Assembly (NCBI GenBank): GCA_047967505.1
Contig: CM106541.1
Origin: Dipteris shenzhenensis
Lineage: Eukaryota; Polypodiophyta; Polypodiopsida; Gleicheniales
Direction: 5' to 3' (one strand)
Length of the DNA: 64,000 nt
The notes under the pieces are model-generated. The model saw only the letters and a list, made by a program, of their open reading frames with translations, was not told the DNA's origin and made no database searches. Every line of letters begins with the position of its first letter. Positions within the stretch are counted from its first letter, which is position 1. This document shows positions 57,316-64,000 of the stretch, piece after piece. The translations under genes were made by a program, and so were the position numbers.

Positions 57316-58251
57316 ATGCATCAAACACTTAAGTGCTTTACATACAATGTACAGAGCCTCTGCAATGTCTCAAAGTGGAGGCTTTTCTGGAATTATGTAC
57401 ATAAAATGCAGCAAGATGTTGTTTGTTTGCAAGAGCATAATCAGCACTCTAAGGCTGGGCATCATGATTACTTTGGCGGTTATGACATATATTATGCTGG
57501 TACCACTACCTACTCAGGTGTATGCATAATGGTCAGACATGAGCTGGAGCATCAGTTGGCCTCCAATGATAGCAGTGGCAGATGGATGGTCATACAATGT
57601 AATGTCAATGGTGATATTCTTGAGTTTGCATCAGTTTATGCCTCCCAGACCTCTGCCATGAGGGCTTCTTTATGGGATTCTTTAAGCAAATATCCATGGA
57701 AATCTAATGCATTTCTCTGTGGAGACTTTAACAATTCTCCTCTGCCGAGAGATAACACCACTTCAAGATCTCATATGCTATCATCAGAAAGGCAGAAATG
57801 GGATAGCATGCTTCTTTCTGTGCAGGCTGAAGATTTATGGCTGCTGCTCCAAGGGTCAGTGCCTGGATATACTTTTCATCATAATGCATTTACTACGTAT
57901 TGGGCAAGGCTTGATAGATGGTATTTGTTGTACCCACAACAATATGCAGATTTTAGCCCTCATCTCCTCATAGATTTCTCATTGGGCTTGTCAGATCATG
58001 CCCCATTATGGATGAATCTGCAACTTGGTATGCCATTGGATGATTTGCCACCTCTTTCCAGTAGATTACTGCATGTAAATCAGGCTTATCTCCGACATCA
58101 ATATTTCCAGCAAATGATCAGACTTGCAATTCATCCCTTGCCTTTGCATGCCCAGGAGGACATGGATTATGCTTGGGACAGTTTCTTCTCTCGTATACAG
58201 AATGTCATTAGGGAGTATGGAAACTGGCATATGACTACATGGAGAAAATAG
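57316..58251 (+). pseudogene. LINE D1 ORF2, endonuclease part
   Basis: Starts MHQTLKCFTYNVQSL. APE-type endonuclease blocks are the Asn in TYNVQSL, Glu in VCLQEHNQ, FLCGDFNNSP, the YTFHHNAFTTYWARLDRWYL block with catalytic Asp in RLDR, and the terminal LSDHAPLW with Ser-Asp-His. All main catalytic residues are visible. This enzyme makes the first nick at the target and so would set the GT preference if that is real. The frame is stopped by TAG at 58249; the linker to RT continues beyond with another TAG at 58369. Confidence 0.9.
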
Positions 58252-61171
58252 GTTAAATGGGAAAAAAGGACAGCACAACAATTGACTGAATTTTCACATT
58301 TCAGACCTCTCTCTGAATCAGAAAATGATTCCCTTTCACATGCTCGGATCAAACTGAATGATAATGATTAGAGGAAATTGCACAAATGGCAGATCAGAGC
58401 AAGAATGAAGCCTCTCATGGATAAGGGCTGCTCATCAAAAGCCTTCTTCCAGGGCCTGCATGCTACTCGAAAGAAAAACTCATGTCTAAGGGTAAGGAAG
58501 ATAGATGGCTCTTGGACGCACTCTTTCTCTAATCTCCAAGATGAATGCCAAAATTATTTCCAGCAATTGTTCTCTGCTCCTGGTTCCCCATCAAATCAAG
58601 TGACTGATGCAAGGATTGAATTTCTTCAATATGTTTCTGAGATAGTGGAACTAGATGATGCACTTGCATGGAGCGACCTTTTACTAACACAGAACTTGAT
58701 AATGCATTGTCCCACCTCAGCAAACACAAGTCCCCTGGTTGGGATGGTCTTACGGTGGAATTTTATATTTCTTTTTGGGATGATCTGAAAGATGTCCTTT
58801 TGCAAATGATCAATGTCCTGGCAAGAAAATCACTTGCTGCCCCATTGGAAGCATGGCATAATCAAACTTGTGCCCAAAAAACATCTGTGTGATCATATGT
58901 CAGATTGGAGGCCTATTACTTTGATGCCTGTAGTTTACAAACTCATTGCCAAAATGATTGTGTATAGGCTTCACGGGATATTGAATGCGGGCCTTCATGC
59001 TCATCAGTATGGGTTTGTGCCGCGAAGACAAATCCATGACAATATCTCAAATGCATTGACTGCAATTGAATATGCTAAGTACTCGCATCAAGATGTGCTC
59101 GTATTGCAGGTAGACATTGCTAAGGCATTTGACACTGTTCAATGGGATTTTATCTCTCAAATCATGACAAAGTTGGGCTTTGGTCCCAAGATAGCAAATG
59201 CCGTTTATTGGCTTTATTCTGGCTCTACTTCTCAGTGCATTCTTGGGGGTCATCTATCTCGGTCATGGACATTGGGAAGATCAGTTAGACAGGGCTGCCC
59301 TCTTAGTGCTCTCTTCTATGCTATTGCGACCCATCCCCTCTTGATGTATCTTGATCATCTTACAAACACAGGACAGATGACTGGTCTTAAAAACCCTAGG
59401 GCTGCATCTTTTTTGGCACAAGCATATGCTGATGATTCCTTCTTTATGCCACAAAATTCTCCCTGGGAAGTTCACATGCTTATGACCACCCTATCATTGT
59501 ATGGATTAGCAGCGGGATTGCATGTCAATTTTGACAAATCTAAATTGCTTCCCCTGAAACAATGTGACTGGCATTCTATTCTATGGACAGGTCAGGTGGT
59601 GCATTCCAAAGATGTAGTCAGGCATTTGGGATATCCTATAGGATGGCATATCACCAAGAAGCAGCAGTTAAAATGGATCTTCCAAAGACTTCAACATAAA
59701 TTGGAATATTGGAAAATTTCTACTTGGCCACTTCATGTTAGGCTCAGAATAGTACAGTCCATTGTAATATCCTATGTTCAGTTCTTTTTGCCTTTGTTAC
59801 ATTGGTCCCCCAGAGATATTTCAGCCTTTATGTCTCAAGCTATGGAGCTGTTATGGAGGACAAAAACTGCTGTGAAAGCATTGAGACTGATGAAGATGGA
59901 AATGGTGTGCTCTCCTAGGATGCATGGTGGACTTAATGTTCTCAATATAAGATATCATGTACTTGCAAGGAAGGCGACTATGCTCCATAATTTTTTCGTC
60001 AACAACAGCCATGGACTTGTATGATAGCATCCATGTGTGTCAACATGAGGACATCGGCATATGGCCATTGGACTACTGATCATTGGGAGGTTGTCATTGG
60101 GAGATTTGTAGGGAAGATACCTAGCCGTCCTTTCTCTACTGCTCTGATACTTGACTGGAAACAAGTACTTTCTAAGGTCAAATGGGCTCCCGATAATTGC
60201 TCGGGGACAAACTCGATGAGGAAAGAAAGTATTCATTGGAGTGCCATCTTTGACATTCCACTTGATTTACAGGAACCTGTTCGGGCATATAATCTCATGA
60301 AATTGGGAATTAGATACATAAATGATGTGGTAGATGATTAGGGCTATGTCCTATGTTTTCCTCAGGCCACTGCTTCCTATGCATTGGGAATGCATCATAG
60401 GTTGATATGGAAGAAAATTGCTGATTTGTTACATCCTCTTCTCCCTGTTCCTCCCGTGGCTGGCACAGACAGGCTTATGGATTGGCAATTGCAACCCTCT
60501 GCTACATGCTCTCATCATGTTCCTCTGCCTGTCTTGACCTCCATCAAAGCCTACAGACTTCTTCAGCCTGCTCCATGGCCTCCATCAAAGCCTACAGACT
60601 TCTTCAGCCTGCTCCATGGATTCAGCAACATGCTAATACTCTGTGGCATATCAAGAAGCCCCTTTCATGGTGGCGGAAGAATCTCCGGATATTATGGAAG
60701 TGTAAAATGCCTTTGAAACAAAGACTTTTTCTTTGGAGATGCATGACTGGCACTTTGTCAGTGGGAATCACACTTGCCAAACGTCACATTGCACCATCCA
60801 CATGTTTACGATGTCAAGCTGCTTCAGAGAGTGTCCCTCATTTGCTTTGGCATTGCCCGTGTTCTAGGAACCTCCTTGGAAGAATTTCAGATCATCTTCG
60901 ACTCCGTTTCCTGAGCCACAGATTTGGGAAACATTTTTGGTTATTTGGAAGATATATGAGGTCCTTGTCTCACTATTCACTATTTCTCTCATGGGTCAGA
61001 TTTTGGGCTCTTTGGACAATCTGGAATGAGCATAATTTGGCATTCTTGGGTCGCCAGATTCACAAGTCATATGAATCTTTCCGAGCCTCATTGCGGCAAT
61101 CCTTATATGATGCCTGCCATGAGCGTGATATCCATGCTTCTTGCATAGAGCTTTTCTTTTTATGTTTTTGA
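58252..61171 (+). pseudogene. LINE D1 ORF2, reverse transcriptase and C-terminal zinc part
   Basis: 58378-58788 carries the linker; the frame then shifts near 58670 to PFTNTELDNALSHLSKHKSP. The main RT frame (58813-60024) has DWRPITLMPVVYKLIAKMIV, VLVLQVDIAKAFDTVQWDF, SVRQGCPLSALFYAIATHPL and the catalytic AYADDSFF. A frameshift near 60010, TAG at 60339-60341, and a 41-bp tandem duplication (60538-60578 and 60579-60619) move the frame again. The final frame to 61171 has the zinc motif CLRCQAASESVPHLLWHC and SLYDACHERDIHASCIELFF at the end. Confidence 0.9.
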
Positions 61172-61254
61172 TCTTTGGGATACTCTCCATTTTGGAGACT
61201 TTCCATCTTGTAAGTTTATGAGAATATAAATACACAGGATTTTACCAAAAAAAA

Positions 61255-61256
<2 letters not shown>

Positions 61257-61285
<29 letters not shown>
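61257..61285. repeat. (GT)n microsatellite between LINEs D1 and D2
   Basis: About 14 GT units, directly after the A10 tail of D1 and before the truncated start of D2. Confidence 0.95.
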
Positions 61286-63331
61286 CACAGCAGGATGTTT
61301 TGTTATTGCAAGTTGATATTGCCAAAGCTTTTGATACAGTTCAGTGGGATTTTATTTCATCGACTATGCAGGCTTTGGGTTTTGGCACAAAAATGCAGCA
61401 ACTCATCAATTGGCTATATCAAGATAGTGAAGCTGCCTGCATACTTTCAGGAGATATTTCTCCATCCTGGACTCTTGCTTGCTCTGTCAGACAAGGATAT
61501 CCACTGAGTGCTTTACTTTTTGCCATAGCCACTCATCCACTGCTTCAATATCTGGATCACCTCTTGGACACTGACCAGCTGCACGGTTTGGAGATCCTTG
61601 GCAGTCGCAGCATGATTGCTCAAGCATATGCTGATGATTCATTCTTTACTCCAAAAAATACTCGGGCTGATCTGTCCATGATCATGCATGCTCTTTCTAC
61701 ATATGGATTGGCTGCTGGCCTTCGGGTAAATTTTCAAAAATCAAAATTGTTGCCTTTACATGCACAGGACTGGCACAACCTTTTGTGGCCTGGGGAAATT
61801 GTCCCTGCTTCTCAATTCATTCGACATCTTGGTTATCCTTTAGGCTGGGGACTCACCCGTTCACAACAAATTGATTGGGTGCTAGTAAAGTTGAGGGCAA
61901 AACTTGAATATTGGAAGCTTGCAACTTGGCCATTACATGTTCGTCTGCGAATTACACAATCCATTTTGATAGCATACATACAATTTTATCTGCCTCTTAC
62001 TATGTTCACTAAGGCAGATTTAGTTTCATTTATGTCAGCTATCATGGAAATTTTCTGGCGTTCAAAACATGGCAAGAAAAGTCTCAGATTACTCTCCATG
62101 CATCGTCTCTGTTCTCCAAAGATGCACGGGGGTCTGAACATTCTCAATATTCAAATGCATTTACTTGCTCACAGGGGGAAAATGATGATGCAGTTTCTAC
62201 AAGGAGATCAGCCTTGGGCTTTTATGATTCGCTCTCTCTTATTACATCTTCATACATCTGCTTTTGGGAATTGGCAGCCTACTCAGTGGGAATTTTTATT
62301 TGGTTCTATCCAAGGCAAGATCAGAGGATGCCCTTTTGTCTCTTCTCTGCTTCTTGATTGGAAACACATTCTTTCCCACTTGGAATGGAAAGGTAGGGAC
62401 TCTCTCTCGGGCAACTCTTTGAGGGAAGAGAATCTCTTTTGGCCCAAAGTATTCCACCCACCTTTGGCCATACAAGAACCCCGACGTTCATATATTCTCT
62501 CCTTCAAAGGCATTTCATCTGTGGCGGATGTACTTCAAGATGATGGCACAATTCTATCTTTTTCTTTGGCTGCTCGCAAATATGGCCTGGGAGCTCATTA
62601 TCGTCCTTTATGGCATAAAATTTCAGCAATGCTCCAACCGTACTTGCCGGTACCTCATTTAGAAATTCAGCACCGGCTTGAGGATTGGATTTTACGCTCT
62701 CCTTCCTCACATGTCTGTCCTTTGAAGCTTTCACATATCACAGTGTCATCATTGTATAGAGTGTTATTACCTCCACCTTGGATTTCCAATAGAGCAAATA
62801 CTGTTTGGCATATGGATCGTCCAATGAAGTGGTGGAGAAAAAGGCTGCGTCTCCTTTGGCATTACAAAGTCCCTCTTCGACAACAGCTTTTCCTATGGCG
62901 AGTTCTCCTTGGCATTTTTCCATCTGGCCAGTTACTCGCACACAGACATTGCTTCAGCTGTTTGTCACAGATGCTCGCACTCTACTGAATCAGTGCTCCA
63001 CATCTTTTGGTCCTGTCCAAATACTTCTGATCTCATTGCTCTCATCAGACAGAGGCTTCGACAGCGATTTCCTACTGTTACTTTTGGCAGATTTTTCTGG
63101 TTGTTTGGATTTCATCCCCAGAGACAGGGTTTTGATTTATTTTTTGTATGGGTGCGATATTGGACCCTATGGACTTTATGGATGGATAGAAATCATAGAG
63201 TCTTTGGTGATCCACTATTTTCATCCTTCCTTTTTTTCAAACGATCTCTGCAACAATCATTCTACGATTGTTTTCAGACTTGTTTGATTGATCAGGATGT
63301 GTATACAACCTATACTGAGATCTTTTCTTGA
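61286..63331 (+). pseudogene. LINE D2 ORF2 fragment (RT and C-terminal zinc motif)
   Basis: A long frame to 62988 (the open frame begins in the GT tract at 61261) has LLLQVDIAKAFDTVQWDF, SVRQGYPLSALLFAIATHPL, catalytic AYADDSFF, FIRHLGYPLGWGLTRSQQ and MHGGLNILNIQ. It shifts near 62940 into the frame that ends at 63331 with the zinc motif CHRCSHSTESVLHIFWSC and SLQQSFYDCFQTCLIDQDVY. The RT frame has no stop for more than 1.6 kb, so this copy is younger than D1 or the region was better preserved. The N-terminal half of RT, the endonuclease and ORF1 are absent. Confidence 0.9.
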
Positions 63332-63412
63332 GTAGTAGCTACTTCGCTTTTTGAAGCAGCTATGAATGTAATTATTCTATAGAAATAAAGATTTCTTCTC
63401 ACAAAAAAAAAA
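61286..63412 (+). mobile_element. LINE D2, 5'-truncated
   Basis: Starts inside RT at the place equivalent to about 59090 of D1 and ends with an A10 run at 63403-63412. Same family and orientation as D1, with clear amino-acid divergence. The GT tracts at both ends are as expected for insertion into one GT microsatellite. Confidence 0.93.
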
Positions 63413-63430
63413 GTGTGTGTGTGTGTGTGT
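63413..63430. repeat. (GT)n microsatellite between LINEs D2 and D3
   Basis: About nine GT units after the A tail of D2, followed by ATTTTGGAGTCGGTGTGTGTGG. Confidence 0.93.
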
Positions 63431-64000
63431 ATTTTGGAGTCGGTGTGTGTGGTGAGCGACGTGACAGAGCTGAGAGGAGGAGCGCCTTGCCTTGATCCCC
63501 CTGCAGGCTTTTTTTTTTGTCCGTACGTTTCGTACGTTCCGTACGTCCGTACGGTCTCCATCCCTGCGCAGATCTGTGTGCAGGCCCGTACTGTCTCCCT
63601 GCTCTCCGTCTTCTTTCGTACAACGCAGAAATACCCTAACCTTTCCGTACAGATTTCGTCAGCCTCTCCGTACGGCCTAGTCTCCTTGTCAGTTTCTGTA
63701 CAGCCTAGCCCTTCGTCAGCTTCCGTACGCCCAGCCTGTACCGTACCACTTTCGTTCAGTTTCTCCTACTCTTCGTCAGTTTCTCTATACAGTCCAGCCT
63801 ACGTACAAATTTCGTTTGGTATTTCTCTGCAATTCATCATCGTCCGTACAGACTTCTCCGTACAACCCCGTTGGTGGTCCGTACAGCATAAGCTACTCAA
63901 TCCCTTTCGTACTTCATCCTCGAGCTCCTTTTCTTACTAAGTCATGGCAGAGTATTCATATGAAAAAACATTTCAAAAGGAGCGTTCGGCTCCCTGCAAG
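63431..64000 (+). mobile_element. LINE D3, 5'UTR and first codons of ORF1
   Basis: The 5'UTR (to 63943) is pyrimidine-rich and holds 17 GTAC tetramers between 63530 and 63912, such as CGTACGTTCCGTACGTCCG. ORF1 begins at 63944 with MAEYSYEKTFQKERSA, matching in place and style the ORF1 start of D1 (MASGSDVSTYARKERT). It is cut by the right window edge after 19 codons. The upstream frames (63413-63940) are 5'UTR artefacts. Confidence 0.8.

Larger units (their letters stand above)
55571..61256 (+). mobile_element. LINE D1, near full length
   Basis: A 5'UTR (55571-56058), ORF1 (56059-57272), ORF2 (57316-61171), and a 3'UTR ending in an A10 run at 61247-61256. It is bounded on both sides by GT microsatellites. 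Plant L1-type architecture: CCHC ORF1, then APE endonuclease, RT and C-terminal zinc motif in ORF2. Several stops and frameshifts make it inactive. Confidence 0.93.

Noticed and set aside
1-64000. Searched for a CRISPR array, bacterial operon or phage content
   Set aside because: No such signal; spliced exons, plant retroelements and microsatellites show a plant nuclear genome. The tandem repeats have no spacer structure.

Overview
The window is almost certainly nuclear DNA of a land plant with a large, transposon-filled genome. It holds Ty3/gypsy and Ty1/copia LTR retrotransposons and plant-type L1-like LINEs at every stage of decay, with only short exon fragments of ordinary host genes. The two host-gene candidates have first or second introns that could exceed 10 kb, which would suit a fern, gymnosperm or another plant with very long introns. 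The sequence alone does not fix the species.

Layout. 1-5932 is a nest: a gypsy element (family G1, minus strand, 5' part only) sits in the gag of a copia element (plus strand, 3' LTR at 4772-5466), which itself splits an older copia LTR in reverse orientation (5467-5932). 6.3-8.9 kb holds further copia LTR and internal remnants. 10.67-11.35 kb (minus) carries exons 1 and 2 of a DNAJC8-like J-domain protein gene. 12.3-21.1 kb is an old, frameshifted gypsy element on the minus strand, with protease, RT, RNase H and integrase in order, a Gln-Glu-Pro-rich ORF downstream of pol, and unidentified coding remnants beyond. 22.1-25.4 kb is a pol-less LTR element carrying the same kind of QEP-rich sequence and a reversed copia gag fragment. 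26.8-30.4 kb is a decayed LINE (minus). 31.5-38.2 kb is a patchwork of gypsy protease fragments and tandem repeats.

39.6-49.2 kb is a better-preserved LINE on the minus strand, cut by a complete, young gypsy G1 element (40252-46522). This element has two 533-bp LTRs that differ at five sites by my count, a perfect 5-bp target duplication, a PBS, a PPT and a 1264-codon gag-pol frame. It has lost its RNase H by an in-frame deletion, and a TGA separates it from its chromodomain tail. At 49.2-50.6 kb the LINE appears to continue as an inverted ORF1, as expected from twin priming. At 52.1-52.8 kb two spliceable exons encode a membrane-transporter-like segment.

55.5-64.0 kb is a head-to-tail array of three related LINE copies (D1 near full length, D2 5'-truncated, D3 cut by the window edge). 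Every visible junction is a (GT)n microsatellite. The LINE 5'UTRs and the gypsy G1 leaders share an unusually dense scatter of CCGTACAG/CTGTACGG-type words with a GTAC core. These two points, GT-repeat targeting and a shared GTAC-rich leader code, are the observations I think most worth following. I saw no tRNA or rRNA gene and no CRISPR array.
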